Notes under the pieces: generated by a model
The model's input: only the letters and a program-made list of their open reading frames with translations
What the model was told of the DNA's origin: nothing
The model's database searches: none
From: Neckera pumila
Lineage: Eukaryota > Streptophyta > Bryopsida > Hypnales > Neckeraceae
Assembly: GCA_963969595.1 (NCBI GenBank)
Contig: OZ018414.1
Span: forward strand, 22,303,660-22,367,659
Direction: 5' to 3'
Length of the DNA: 64,000 nucleotides
Made by a program: the position numbers and the translations under genes
Shown here: positions 50,453 through 63,100 of the stretch, one piece after another
Layout: each line of letters opens with the position of its first letter
Numbering within the stretch: the first letter of the stretch is position 1

Positions 50453-53261
50453 ATACCTTGCCATCCTATATTCTTTTAATTTGGATTTTAAGATAGGGTA
50501 GTAGTTAATGGTTCAACTTCTAAACTATTTTGTGTCTTCACAATAAGACTGATGTTGTAAATCCTCCAAATCTCTATGAAATGTTTCATTGTGCTTATCA
50601 TTTCCAAATAGCTTATTTGGCACATATATGTGTTCAAATTTTTTATAGCCCCGGTTTGATTTTTGGTGGTTAGTTTGCAACTCCTGAGATTATAAAGAAC
50701 AATGAAAAGAAATTGATGCTCCCAAGGTCCTTTAGAGCCATTTGTCTATCCTTTCATCTTTAATTGGGCTTGGAATAGTCACCCACACCACCAAGAATTT
50801 GCCATAAATTTTCAAAAGCAACCTATGAAAATTAGAGTTTAAAAAATAAATAAATATATGTCTGTATATGTATGTATGTATATGTATATATATATTTATG
50901 TGTGTATTAAGATTTAAAACAATTAAAAAATATAAAAGTTTGAATTTAAGGAGACTTGGACTTTCATCATGGAAGAGTACATGACATATCATTTAAAAAA
51001 AATTAAGTGCACTTGGAAGTGATGTTTGAGAAAATGTCCACCAATTAGCTAAGAATATATAAGCATTGATAAATTTGCAATGACACATTGAAATGTTAAC
51101 AAATAGAGTTATCTTTTTTTCTTTTTTACTTTTTTAGAATCAATTTTAGAAGTTTGAAGCAAAAAAGAAACTGCCTTTAATTCTCTATGTGCCTAAAATG
51201 GTGTTCAACATAACATTTACTATAATTAATTTAATGAAATTTGTGAATGAACAATCAGTTCTTTTGTAAATTTGTTATTTTGTATACCTTCCACACTTGT
51301 TCAAAATTTATTTCCATAAAATGAACACCTTCAACATCACCTTGTGATGAAAGAATAAATAAATAATATCTTTAATATAAATAATTTTATTCATAACAAA
51401 ATGTCTTTAAACAATATCAATTGAGTTTATACAATGTATATTCATGTGAATTAAACCACAATAAAAATAACAAAAATAGTCATTAAAAAATCTTCTATTC
51501 TATTAGAAAAAATTTGATTGAATGGGAATTTCTTTTTACAAAGTTTACTAAGTTATAGAGCTATAATTACATTTAAAGAAATTACTTGAAGTGTTAGAAA
51601 TACCTTTGCAAATTCATTTACAAATTTATGACAATTCTTTTGTTCTCTAAAGTCTCCAAAATCTGAAATCCTAAGTAAGTTGTTATTAGTTGTGCAAAGG
51701 GTAGTAAAGCCTTACTCTTTAATTTTTAAATAATTAAATAGTAATAATAATTGTATTTATGATTATTAGAAATTCATTCTAAAAAATATATTTTGAAATT
51801 AGAAATATTTAAAGCTTAATTAATTATAGAAGGAAATTTCAATTTTGGGTTCTAAATCTTATTTGTAAATACTGATGATAGCAATTGTAAATCAAACAAG
51901 TGTGATGTAAAATTCAAATCTACAACCTCTGTTTATAAACTAAGGTTGGTTGTCAGCTATAGTCCACTAGTTTTTAATCTATGAAGCCTAGATCGTAGTC
52001 TAGATTTCTACAAATTGTGAAGATGTATTATAATATGCAACTTATAAGAATATTTTAATGATGAGTCTCAAATAATGGTTGTAAAATATGATCTATAGAT
52101 CATATTCATACAATTAAATCAACTAGTATAGAAATCAAAAATTTTCAATAAAATTTGAAGCCAAAAATTGAAAATTCCTTTTAAAATTGATTGTAGATTG
52201 AACATTTGTGAATTTCACAACAATTTTTTTCTTGGAAGTTGAAAATGTTAAATTCTAATCATAGTGCTTTTTTTATTTTTTATTCTTATTTTATTTTATT
52301 TGCAAGTCATTTTGAAGGATCCTTTTTGAAAGATCCTTTTTTGAACTAAAAACCTTACTTTTGGGGCCAAACCTACCTATACCTATTGAATAATAGAATA
52401 TTTGCAAAGCAAAAGTCTTCACATTATACAAATGTTAAAGAACTAATATACAAATCTTCAAAAAAAGATGGATGAAAATAATAGTTTTGTATGCTTAGAA
52501 TGCATTTGTGTTCATTTGGTGTTAAAAATTTGAACACTTGGTTCTTTAGAGGTTAAACAATTCTTATTGTAATTTTATGCACTCAATAAGCACTCTTGTC
52601 TATTTTGATTGCTTTTGGATTTTGAAATCATTTTTGAAATGCTTAGCATTGGATTATTACAAAATTTAACAGATCAAAAAAATCAGTGTTTGTCTTTACA
52701 TAAATGAGAAGTTTGAATAAAAACGGATCACAAAATATGCCATTTTAGATATTTGGGAAGTAGTTGCTTCTTGCTCTAAGTCTGAAATTTCTCTACAAAA
52801 ATGATGTTTGTTGAATTTAAGCCCAACTAAAAAAATAAAGGTCATCTATTCTAGTTTCTACTCCAATTTAAATTTTGAGAAATTCCTAATATTGAATATT
52901 TTATTGCAATTTGAACTTTGGATGTATTTTCAATGTCTAATTTTGTCTAATTAGAGAATGGCACAAAAATTGAGTTTACACCATGATGTTTGTCATTGTA
53001 ATATACACACATGGTGATTTTTTCGGATTTTTTGAAATAATTTCTATTTGATGTAATTTTTCTTCAATTTTTCTTCAAAGTTCTCAAAAGAATCAATTTT
53101 CTACAAAAAAATCTAAATTTCTTGTAATGTAAAGAAGACACGTAATTTCATCTTTAAAAAAATAAATATAAATTTTTTCATACATATCTAGTTGCAAAAT
53201 GGCAGCAAGTTGAGTGATGGGCAATAGGGCTTGAAATCGATGGTCATGGATCCGTCACGTA
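50453..53261. other. AT-rich intergenic DNA, nothing recognised
   Basis: Includes a (TA/TG)n microsatellite near 50,858-50,900. No gene. A sequence resembling the right end of the TTAA family ('ggttctttagaggttaaac') occurs near 52,540, with no partner end found. Confidence 0.4.
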
Positions 53262-53555
53262 CATTAGAAGAGATTTGAGGGCATTAGAGGGCTGTTTCAG
53301 GCCTGTTCCCAATGCTGTCCTGATTCTGTGAACAGCCGATATGGGCTGTCAGAATTTTTATTTTTTTTTTTAATTTTTATTTTTTTCCCAAAATAGCATT
53401 CTAAGCAAATTTTTTTCTTTTTCTTTTTCTGAAATTGATGTGGCACTCTCTCGACCACGTCAGCCTAGCAGCTTTCCAACGTTCCACAACGTGGGAACAT
53501 TGCGGGAACACAGGATAACTCGTGGGCTCTTGGAGGCCTCAAATTTCTTCTAATG
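53262..53555 (-). mobile_element. MITE-like element with CATTAGA ends, copy 2 (294 bp)
   Basis: Inverted-orientation relative of 34,697-34,971. Ends CATTAGAAGAGATTTGAGGG and the complement of CATTAGAAGAAATTTGAGGC, with the shared internal 'gaacagccgatatgggctgt' and a long A/T tract. No ORF. Confidence 0.7.
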
Positions 53556-54214
53556 GGGGTTAATCATCTAAAAAAGAAGAATTAAAATATAGAAATAGAA
53601 TACTTGATGATTTCATTTCAAATATTCATCTTTTCAAAAAAATTTAGAGCTAAGAATTTCATTTACAACCTACTTTTCTTTGAAGTTTTTGAATTTTGGA
53701 GTGCATTCAAGTAATATGACAATGCATTGGTCCTTTTTCTGGAATGTCTCATTTAAACTATAAATTTTTGAAATTTTCAATTTTTTTAATAAATGATATG
53801 GTGATCTATCTAAGGGATATTTCTTTTGCAAAATAGTAGGTAACAATTTTATAGAAATGATTTGGAATTTTGAAAATCCTAAAAAAGGACATTGCAACAT
53901 GAAATCTAGTGCACCAGTTGTATCATATATAGTACAATGTCTCCAATGCCAAATTACTTCTCCAAATTATTGTTTATAATACCAAAAAAACTTTAAACTA
54001 AGAAATGAATCAATATGTTTAGGAATTAACTTTGTTTTTCCAAGCTCAGTTTTAGTCCTTTGAATTTTCTCAAATAAATTTTCATGGTATAGTTGAAGGA
54101 TTGTAGTAGAGGATTTATCTTGTTAGGAAATGCGGAGCAAATAATGCCACATTTTCATCAATCAAAGACACATACTATTGAATGCATATTTCAACCTAGA
54201 CAATAATATATATC
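53556..54214. other. AT-rich intergenic DNA, nothing recognised
   Basis: No gene or repeat boundary seen. Confidence 0.45.
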
Positions 54215-54218
54215 TTAA

Positions 54219-54795
54219 CCCCTAAAGTCCCATTGTCCCTACGGGGGACAAAATGGATTTTGGGCAGGTTCCTATGAGCTCAATTTTTAATGAAACTTTC
54301 TGAAACTTTCCCATAAGATAGAAAAACTTATTAGCTTTTGGGGAATGTAATTTTTATTTCAATCGGTGCCCGGGAGCAAAAGTTATGCCCAAACAAGCTC
54401 AAAACAGGGGAGAAGGGGCAGCAAAAAAATTTTGCAAAAAATTTAATTTAATTTTTTTAATTTTTTTTCCTTATAGATTATATTTTTGCCTATTTGGGAA
54501 GCTTTGATTCATTTCATTTGGACTTTTTATGAGAAAGTTATGGACAATCTTGTTTTTCGGGCAATGAGAGCATCTTCTTGAAAAAAACTTTTTCTTTCAC
54601 TTTGAATGCTGATATCTTTCAATCCGTACGGTCAAACACCACAAAATTTTTACTACATGATCTGTAAAAGTGTAGTATAAGATCCTACGGTTATTTTCTA
54701 AAAAAAAATAATTTTTCTCATCTTTTAGATGAACGCAACAAAAGTAGCAGTTTTGAGTGATTTTTGACAGAAAAATGGTCTTGGGACTTTAGGGG
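54219..54795 (-). mobile_element. TTAA-flanked MITE-like element, copy B (577 bp)
   Basis: TTAA at 54215-54218 and 54796-54799. Reverse complement of copy A at 13,069-13,645, equal in length and differing at only scattered positions by eye, with the same CCCCTAAAGTCCCA terminal repeats. The closeness of two copies amid very decayed DNA points to recent movement. Confidence 0.8.
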
Positions 54796-54799
54796 TTAA

Positions 54800-56319
54800 G
54801 AGAATAGTTATTATGGTGTTGCATATTTAAACCTGAAGGACCTTACTTTAATAATAGGTGTGTAAAAATGATATATTTGTTTAACAAAAATATAATAAAA
54901 GAATGCATTTTTCAATGCAGCCAATTCACGATGATATCTAAGAAGTGATTTATAGATGCAATAGGACCAAACCACTTGTTTTAATAAAAATGCTTTATCT
55001 ACAATTGAACTTATAATAGTGCAACAATGGATCTATTGTTCATGGATGCATCTACATGAGTCATGAGTTCTAGAAGAGTTGAAGTCATATTGAATAAGAT
55101 GACTATAGATAGTCATCGCATGACTAGCAAACCTAAGTCTGGCCAAAGGATATTATTCATTGTTTTAATATTTCTACTCTTTTAATTGATATCCCACCTT
55201 TTAAAGTTTCTTTTGGATTGAGGGATTATGTTTTTTTTACCAAACCATACCCGTTAAGAATTTAGAGGCATTCAAGCATAGTTCTATGCTTCATATCCTT
55301 CTCCAAAAAATACAACAATGGATCTATTGTTCATTGTAGACTATGCATCTTCTAGGTGCATAGTGACAAAAGAGTCAATTCTAGATAAAATCACACTTGA
55401 TTTTCGAAAGGGGTACATGTCACATTATCCCATTGGTTGTTAAGCTTTTATAAAATTTCTAAAAGGAATCCACATGTAACTTCCTACTGGTCGCAAAACA
55501 TTTGAGCAAAAATTTGAGCAAACCCCTTGTGTGAAATGAATTCATTAATTCGTTTTATGAAACCCATCCCAACCACCCATATTTGTATTAATGAAGAACC
55601 TTTGAAACTTGCAAACCATATGGATATAAAGTATTTTTTCTTGTAAATACATATTTTATATTCCATAGTCTAGAACAATATCCGTATCTTGTAACCATAT
55701 ATATATTCTGTACCCATATTCTATATCCAAATTTGGATAGCCAAAGATCGTCTGTTCTATAGGCATCAATGGCTTTGGATTTTTAGAAGATTGACGACAT
55801 TAGGGGGGGGGGGGGGGATTTTTTCCTGAACTCAGATCAACAACATGTTTGCACCTTTGCGGTACATAGTAGACTATGACAGTCAAGTTTAAAATTACTA
55901 TTATTAGTCATCAAATTATGCTCACTTCATTAGACATAGTTATTAATTATAATTCTCAAACTAATAAAAAAAAAAACTACATTAACAAGACTTCACAATT
56001 TGCGTTTATCCTTGAAGGACTCAACCCTACTATTAAGGAAGTCAACAAAAAATTATCAGATTTTTGGGTGCATTCATTATTTTCACAATTTCCATGAAAG
56101 TCATTCATCAAACACTTTTGGTCCTTAGCATCCTAATGAATAAACACTATACTTGATGGCTAGTGGCCAATCCAAAATATTACTAATGAAAAATGCCAAA
56201 ACTAATGAAAAAATATTATTCTATTGAAGACCAAATTATTTTAGACAATTTTTGGAATGACCTTTGGGATTTCTATATTGACATATATAGGATTCATTTG
56301 CAAGCATGGAAGGCTTTGA
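54800..56319. other. AT-rich intergenic DNA with a 15-G homopolymer
   Basis: The phrase 'acaatggatctattgttcat' occurs twice (near 55,024 and 55,315). A run of 15 G at 55803-55817 is the only strong anomaly. No gene. Confidence 0.5.
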
Positions 56320-56475
56320 AGCCATGACAAATATTGAAGCCATCATTGGAATGATAGAATGAAGCCCATATAAAAATGGTAAAATGAAGCCAAGACGAAA
56401 ATGGTGGGATAAAGCTAGGACAAAACTGAATTGTGAAATGAAGCAAGGACAAAAATAGTAGAATGAAGCCTTCAA
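56320..56475 (+). repeat. Degenerate short tandem repeat
   Basis: Four to five imperfect units of about 30 bp around 'aatgaagccaagacaaaaatggt'. Confidence 0.5.
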
Positions 56476-56671
56476 AAATAACAAATTTTCAAAGTTACAG
56501 GGAGTTCCAAAAGATTTTGAAGGAAACAATGAAGACTTTGGAGTTCAATTAATTATGAACACTGTTTCAATTGGTTGAATCAATTATGTGCATCATAAAC
56601 TCTAGCCTTTGTATAGAAAATGTGAATCTAGAAATGCATAATTGGCTCTAAAATACAAATTGAATGCATTC

Positions 56672-56976
56672 CATTAGAGAAAATCTGGACTCACTACAGG
56701 GCTGGTTGGGGTGCGTGCCAATGTGCAATTAGAGAAAAAATTAGCCGAAAAGCTGCAACAGTCAGTGTAAGATGAGCAGTCAGCCAAGGTGCCCCGTCGG
56801 ACTGCCGATTAAAAAAAAATATTTTTTTTTTCAAAAAAAATAAAAATTAAATTAAATTAAATTAAATTTTAATTTTAATTTTAATTTTAATTTTTTTTTT
56901 TCCCTGTATTTGCACTCCCGCCAAAAATCTGGACTCTCCCAAACAGCCCTTTGGAGAGTCCAGATTTTCTGTAATG
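56672..56976 (+). mobile_element. MITE-like element with CATTA ends (305 bp)
   Basis: Left end CATTAGAGAAAATCTGGACT, right end the complement of CATTACAGAAAATCTGGACT. The interior has an (AAATT)n/(TTTTAA)n tract at about 56,836-56,895 that itself folds back. The ends begin CATTA like the 34,697/53,262 family but the following bases differ, so it is a separate or distantly related family. Only one copy in the window. Confidence 0.65.
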
Positions 56977-58415
56977 ATTTGTTCCATTCAACAAATAATT
57001 CAAATGCGAGGGTATAAAAATGTAACAATGGTTCATGCTGCAATCTATACTTTTTCTACAATGGCTAATCGAATTCCATGCTCTCAATTCCAAAAAATAT
57101 TCAAATGTTGTAAGAACCAACATCATTTGCATGTTTGTCAAATTGTAAATTGAATATTTAAATGTGACAAATGTCAACTTCTTTCAATATATTTTTGTGT
57201 ACAACAATCTGAAATGATGTCTACCAAATTACCAACGTGCCAAGGTATAAGAAATTATTTTGGAGTTTGAAGAAAAACTTGACAAAATTAAAGTAATTCC
57301 ACATTATTTATGGCGCACAAAACTGAGTTTTGAAATGTCTAACTTTGAAATTATTATTTTTTCAAATCAAAACGAATTTTTTTCTTTCAAACTTTTAAAA
57401 TAATGTGCTATATGTTCTATACTACAACTTTTGTCTATTTACTTTTTTTACTTTGTCCATTGATGCTTATGGTATGGTTGTTGGAATGAAAAGGTTTCAA
57501 ATCCATATTTTGTTTTTGTATGTCATTTGAAGCAATATTTTTTTTTCCCTATATAATCTCTTACATATCTAGTTTGAAATTGTATAGTCAAAATTCAAAA
57601 AGATTGATGAAAATTATCAAAATGCAATCTTTTTCTTCAATTCAAAGAGAATTCTAAAATACTCAAAACAAAAATCTTGGGCATTTAGTAATTAATCCCT
57701 AAGCCCTTTGACATCCGATTTTTGGACAAAAAATAGATTGAAACTCAAATATCATTCTTGTTATTGCTTGGACGAAAGTCATCCTAATTTGTGGAGATAC
57801 TTTATCAAGTTATTGTCCTATCTAATGGTTGGATTTGGTGTTACTAGAGTAAGGTAACAGGCTCTGAAATCGCACAAGCTCTAAAACCGCCCACATTCTC
57901 AAATATACATTGTGTGTGTATGTTTCTTTTTCATAGCCTTCAGCAATGTACAAACAATGTACATTTTAGGAGGTGGGCGATTTTAGAGCCCTATATCATT
58001 TCAACTTCAAAATTTTATAACTAATTCTACAAAGCTCCAAAAATATGAAACGACTTGGGTTAGATGTCAATTCCACTTGTCTATCAAGGAAAATTTATTG
58101 AAAATTATTTCAAGAAGCTTTGCCTCTCCAAAATTCACTTTTAGTTCTTAAGTGGGCATTTTTTGGACCTGTTACTTTACATATTTTTCTAATATAACAT
58201 TCAGTAGCAGTCAGCAAGCTGCCTTTTCCTCAACGAAATGGTGCGATATATTCCACACCATCAATAGCTACTATACATGCGTTGATTTTGTCAGAAAATT
58301 GAAGTAAGTCAATTGACCATAACTGTATAAGGTAGATTAAAAATTAAAAGAAAACCAACATTCTACATCCACTTAAACTAGCATTCTACACCTATACATT
58401 GTGTCTTTTAAACTG
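56977..58415. other. AT-rich intergenic DNA with a short inverted repeat
   Basis: At 57,878-57,996, 'agctctaaaaccgcccac' faces the complement of 'ggctctaaaatcgcccac', giving about 18-bp arms around a 75-bp loop. Otherwise nothing recognised. Confidence 0.45.
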
Positions 58416-58504
58416 AAAATATAATTGGTTTTTGTATGAATGCAAGCTAAATGTTTGAACCAAACATTTGGCTTGCATTCATACAGAAATCAATAATATT
58501 TTGA
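58416..58504. repeat. Near-perfect hairpin, 24-bp inner arms
   Basis: Arms 58435-58458 and 58462-58485 are complementary at 23 of 24 positions (the odd one a T/G wobble) around a 3-base loop, and pairing continues imperfectly outward to about 58,416 and 58,504. It could be the centre of a foldback transposon or a small-RNA hairpin; the sequence alone cannot decide. Confidence 0.8.
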
Positions 58505-58511
58505 GATTTCT

Positions 58512-59107
58512 AGTGAAAAGAGAACCTATTTCGGGTGGTAGGAGGTAGAATAAACCATGTGAAATATGTAAATTAGAATAAGTAGAAGCCTCAACTACTC
58601 AAATTAAGTGAAAAGTAGGAATTGTGTTTGAAGTAAAATTTTAGAACTCAATTAGGCATAGTAGGATAAATTTTTTCAATAAACTCTGGACTAAAAAAAG
58701 CTTTTAAATAAAGATGAATTTCATCTCCAAAAATCCGTTTGGTATTTTGAGTCTCCAATCAAAAGTTATAGACAAATTTCAGAGAGGGGTTGGACTTGAG
58801 GGACATTTTCTTTAACATTTTTAAACATCCTCTCTAAATCTTGTCCATAACTTTTATTTGGAGGCTTGAAATCTCAAACGGATTTTGGGGGATGAAACTT
58901 TTCTGAGTTCAAAGATTTTTGAAAAAAATTATTCTACTATGTCTAAATGAGGTCTAAAATTCTCTTTTAAATACAATTCCTACTTTTGACTTAGTTATGA
59001 GTGGTTGAGAAACTACATATTTTACTTTACTTATCCCATATTAATATTTTTGGGTTGTTTTATCTCCTACCATCCCATATGTTTATAAAGAGTTGTCTTC
59101 TCACTTG
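58512..59107. mobile_element. Foldback (palindromic) element, copy 3, both arms
   Basis: The left half (58,512-58,800) and right half (58,815-59,107) are imperfect reverse complements: 'ggtggtaggag.ta.aa', 'gtaggaattgt.tt', 'ttaggcatagtagga', 'aaaatccgtttg', 'aaaagttatagacaa' each recur in inverted form on the other side. Related to 6,768-7,640 and 10,296-10,583. No ORF. Confidence 0.65.
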
Positions 59108-59790
59108 AAACCCAAAATAAATCATTGATGGCAAATGGTTAGATTGCGTTAGTGTCTAGTATCCATTGGATTCTTTGGATTTTTTGCAAACCATCTTCCT
59201 CTACAAGTATTTGTTGATTTGTATGTTTGGTCTTAGAATTACCACAAAAAATGGGGCATACCATAATGTACTGCCATTGTTCCATCACCAAAGCTTAGAA
59301 GATGAATTTCGTGGATGAGGATTCTAGAAAAGAAAAGGCAGCCTCTCTGAAGGCTATTGAATGTTATGAAAATTACAAGTGTAGAAGTATGTCAAGTGGT
59401 TGACCAAGACAAAATTACATTGCCACTCTAGTTCCAATTTGGATTTGCAAAAATAAGTTCATAGATGTAAAGAACACAAAAAATTCCAAAAATTCACCAT
59501 GTCAAGAGAACCTCATTTCAAATCCGTTCCAACAAATAGTACTCAAAAAATGATAATATTTTGCTTGTAATTGAATTTAGAAAGAATGTTGAAATTTTCT
59601 TTTCAAAATTAAAAAAACAAAACAATAGTGTAGCATTTGTGAATCTAAAACTCAAAGTCTACAACTTTTATTTGTATATCACGTCCAAGATATTCTTCCA
59701 AATAACACTTTATAATGATTTTTCTCAAATGGTCAATTCTGGAGAACACTCTGGACGTTTTGGGGTTAAAATGAAAAGTGCCACACGCGT
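59108..59790. other. AT-rich intergenic DNA, nothing recognised
   Basis: No gene. A possible right end of a TTAA-family element ('ggacgttttggggttaa') lies near 59,752-59,769; a matching left end may be 'ttaatccctaagccc' near 57,692, but I cannot show the two belong together. Confidence 0.35.
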
Positions 59791-60190
59791 TCTTGTATAC
59801 CGGGCCGGGCCCGGGCTGAGGCTGGGGCCCAGGTCGTAGCGGACGTACCTTCCCCCGTGCCTTCGGAAAACCCCCTCGCTCGTTCGCGAGGGTTTCTCCA
59901 CGCTTGCTTCGAATTCCTTCCCGATCCTCGAACATCGAGTTGTTTGCGCTGCACGCATCGCGTTTTCTCGCACGCCCAATTTCAAAATCTTCGCATCCAA
60001 ATCAGTCTTTCGGGGTCCCACCGCCCGTCGCCCGTCGTTGCATCACTATATGAGCCACGGATTCTCGTCACTAATTCCCCATCGTTTAGTAATTCTTCGT
60101 TTCCAACGTCCTCACTACTGCGAGATCGAGAAGAGATCGACATTTTCCGCAATTGGGCTGTACAGGTACTTTGGGAAGCGTTTGGCGACA
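59791..60190 (+). promoter_or_regulatory. GC-rich promoter/5' region of the hydrolase gene
   Basis: Composition changes abruptly from AT-rich to GC- and CpG-rich at about 59,790, with CCGGGCCGGGCCCGGG-type sequence, and stays so to the start codon. The frame of the hydrolase is open back to an ATG at 60,038, so part of this stretch may be coding. Confidence 0.5.
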
Positions 60191-63100
60191 ATGGCGGAGT
60201 CGCGGGTGACGGAGGAAGTGGCGGTGAAAGCCCAGAAGCAGTCGATGCTGGCGTCGTTGCAGAACTATCTTCGATGGAGTCCTACGTCGCGCAAGGACGT
60301 TCTCGAATCGGAGAAGCGGCTTCTGACGCTTGTGAAGTGAGAAAACGCCTTCCTTATTTGGTTGAGGTTTCGAGGGGGTCTCTGGTGTGGTCATTGCAAG
60401 TGAAAATGGTGTCATGGTCGTTTTTGTTATAATAGCTTATTTCAGAATTTTGGAGAAGATTTGAATGTTATCGGAATGGGATTATGTATTGAGTGGGTGG
60501 GTGTGTGGGTCACAGATGGGCTATAGAATTGTTATGTATTGAGGACGGAATCTGCTTTTAGTAAAGAGTTTTGTAAGTTTTGATAGTAAACAAGTTTAGG
60601 TCACGTTCTTCTGAGAATGTTGAGAAGGGGAATTATTGTTATAATTTTCAGCGAATGAAGTGCAGCAAATTTTGTTTTCTTAGGGAAGGCGAGGGTGATT
60701 GACAGCATAATAGTGAACAGGAAAACTTGTGTTGAATTGCTCTTATGTGAAGAAAGTTTTGTCTGACTTGCTGGACGGAGATTCTTAGCCTACGGGTTGC
60801 AGTGTTGGATGCTAATTTTAGCTCATGTTTTGAATGCCAGGACTCCGCATGTTGTAGAGCAAGTGAATATCGGATCTGGTCCTCCAGGCTCCAAAGTTCG
60901 GTGGTTTCGATCTATCAGTAATGAGCCGCGCTTCATCAATACGGTCACATTTGATACGGAGAAGCCGGATACACCAACAATAGTGCTTGTGCACGGCTAT
61001 GGAGCTTCCCAAGGATTCTTCTTCCGGAATTTTGACGCATTGGCTTCCAAGTTCCGAGTTATTGCCATAGATCAAATTGGGTGAGCTCATATGTTGCTGT
61101 TTTCAGACCTTTATTGTATGTCGTGGTTACGATTATACTTGCAATATATATGTGATGATTGTATCCAACCTGTTACATGGATACTTAAGTTTTGACACGT
61201 TTTGGAAATGCTGTATTTACTGGTTAGTGATGTTCAGTGGCAGTCGCTGAGTAATTTTGCATATTATAAGGATCCTGATGAGTAGCAAGTTCTGAGTTTG
61301 GGCATTTTGTTATCTTGTATGTCAGGTGGGGTGCGTCGAGCCGTCCGGATTTCACTTGCAAAAGTACAGAAGGTAAATACTGCATAATTTCTTGACATCT
61401 TGCCGATACGTCTCTTATTTGTAATGAAATGGGTGGAGAAAATCTGCTTAGTATTCACAAAGGGGTCATCATGTCACATGTGATGTTCCTGTTGTGTTTG
61501 TTTTACGGTTCTGGTCACTCAAGATATGGCACTCCCTAATGTGAAACATGCGTCTAATTTTGTATGTTTGCTGAACTGGATTGACTTAGTTTATGAGCTT
61601 TTGCTTATGTGTTGAAAGGAATTTTGTGTTGGTGATGGATTTGTTACATTTGATGTGTTCAGAGGCAGAATCATGGTTTATTGACTCGCTGGAGGAGTGG
61701 CGGAAGGTGAAAAAACTAGATGATTTTATCTTGCTAGGCCACTCATTGGGAGGATATGTCGCTTCTCGATATGCTTTAAAGGTTTGCTCTTTGTCTTCAA
61801 ACGAGCTTCGATCTGTCAAATGCCATCATTGCAGAATATTGATGCTCAGCTGTGATTTTTAAGACTTTTATTCTTGCTTTTCCTTACTTTTTTGTGCGAT
61901 TATCTAACCAAGCATTTTCAATTTTAGAGGGTGGGGTATTTCTTTCAGCAATCTTATTTGTGTTCATTCTTTGTGTAGTATCCAGAGCATGTGAAGCATC
62001 TGGTACTTGTGGGTCCAGCAGGCTTCAATGCCGGCTCTGATCGACTTATGGAATTTAAGTCAACTTGGAAAGGTGCTGTGGCGAACTTCATTTGGGAATC
62101 CAATTTTACTCCGCAAAGTGTCGTAAGGTAAAACATTTGAAACAGTTTTCCATCATGTTGAATTCTAAGTGCAGAAGTCCAGCAGTTGTTTATTTGAAAA
62201 TTTTTGAGCTCCCAGGCTTATTTGTCTTTCCCATGAAACGGCATTTTCTTCTTGGCAACGTGTGCATACAAACCAGTAATGTTCGTCATTGCAAAAGTAG
62301 TTATATGTGATTTGCACTGGTTGCAGGGTTTTAGGACCGTGGGGTCCAAACTTGGTGAACAAGTATGCAGGAGCACGTTTTGGGGGCAAGTATGGATCTG
62401 GCGTGACTTTAACTGATGATGAGTCCAAGTTGCTTTCTGGTATGCTTCACCATTTGCGAGTTCAATCCAATGCACATGAGTCGTAACAATTTTAGTGATT
62501 TCATCAGTGGTGGGTTTTTAATCAGCGCAGAGCGAATGCTCATTCTTGATATGTGAATCAGTTGTGGAGGTGCTAACTTGTCACGAATTTAATCATAGTG
62601 TGGTACCTATCGCACATACCTAGCACTGATATTTCTTATTCCATGTTGTAGTTGTTTGCTAACACTTGCGTCTTTATTTGCAGATTATATGTTTCACACT
62701 TTGGCAGCTAAAGCAAGTGGTGAACTTTGCTTGAAGTACATATTCTCTTTAGGAGCACTAGCCCGAACGCCACTTGTGGACAGGTATGGATGTAGCACCA
62801 TTCATGGTCTAAATTATTGAATATTAGCAATTGAAAATTATGAATCTAAAAAAAAAACCCAGAATTTTTGGATTTCTTTAGATGTTGGTTTTAAGACATG
62901 TACTTACTATGAATTTTCAAAGTGGAAGCTCCCTAGGCCACGGAAACCGCCACATAGACTAGTCTTAAAACCGAAATCTAGAGATTCAGCAGTCAACCAC
63001 TTACAATTAAGTATGGGAACAATTTATTTTCACTTTTGGGGACACTTTCAATAGAAGGCTGCTTGTCAGAAATGGGTTGACGGATGGTTTTGGGTGTTTT

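Noticed and set aside
55803..55817. Run of 15 G as a functional G-quadruplex
   Set aside because: A lone homopolymer in AT-rich DNA is as likely an assembly or slippage feature; no flanking gene context supports a role.
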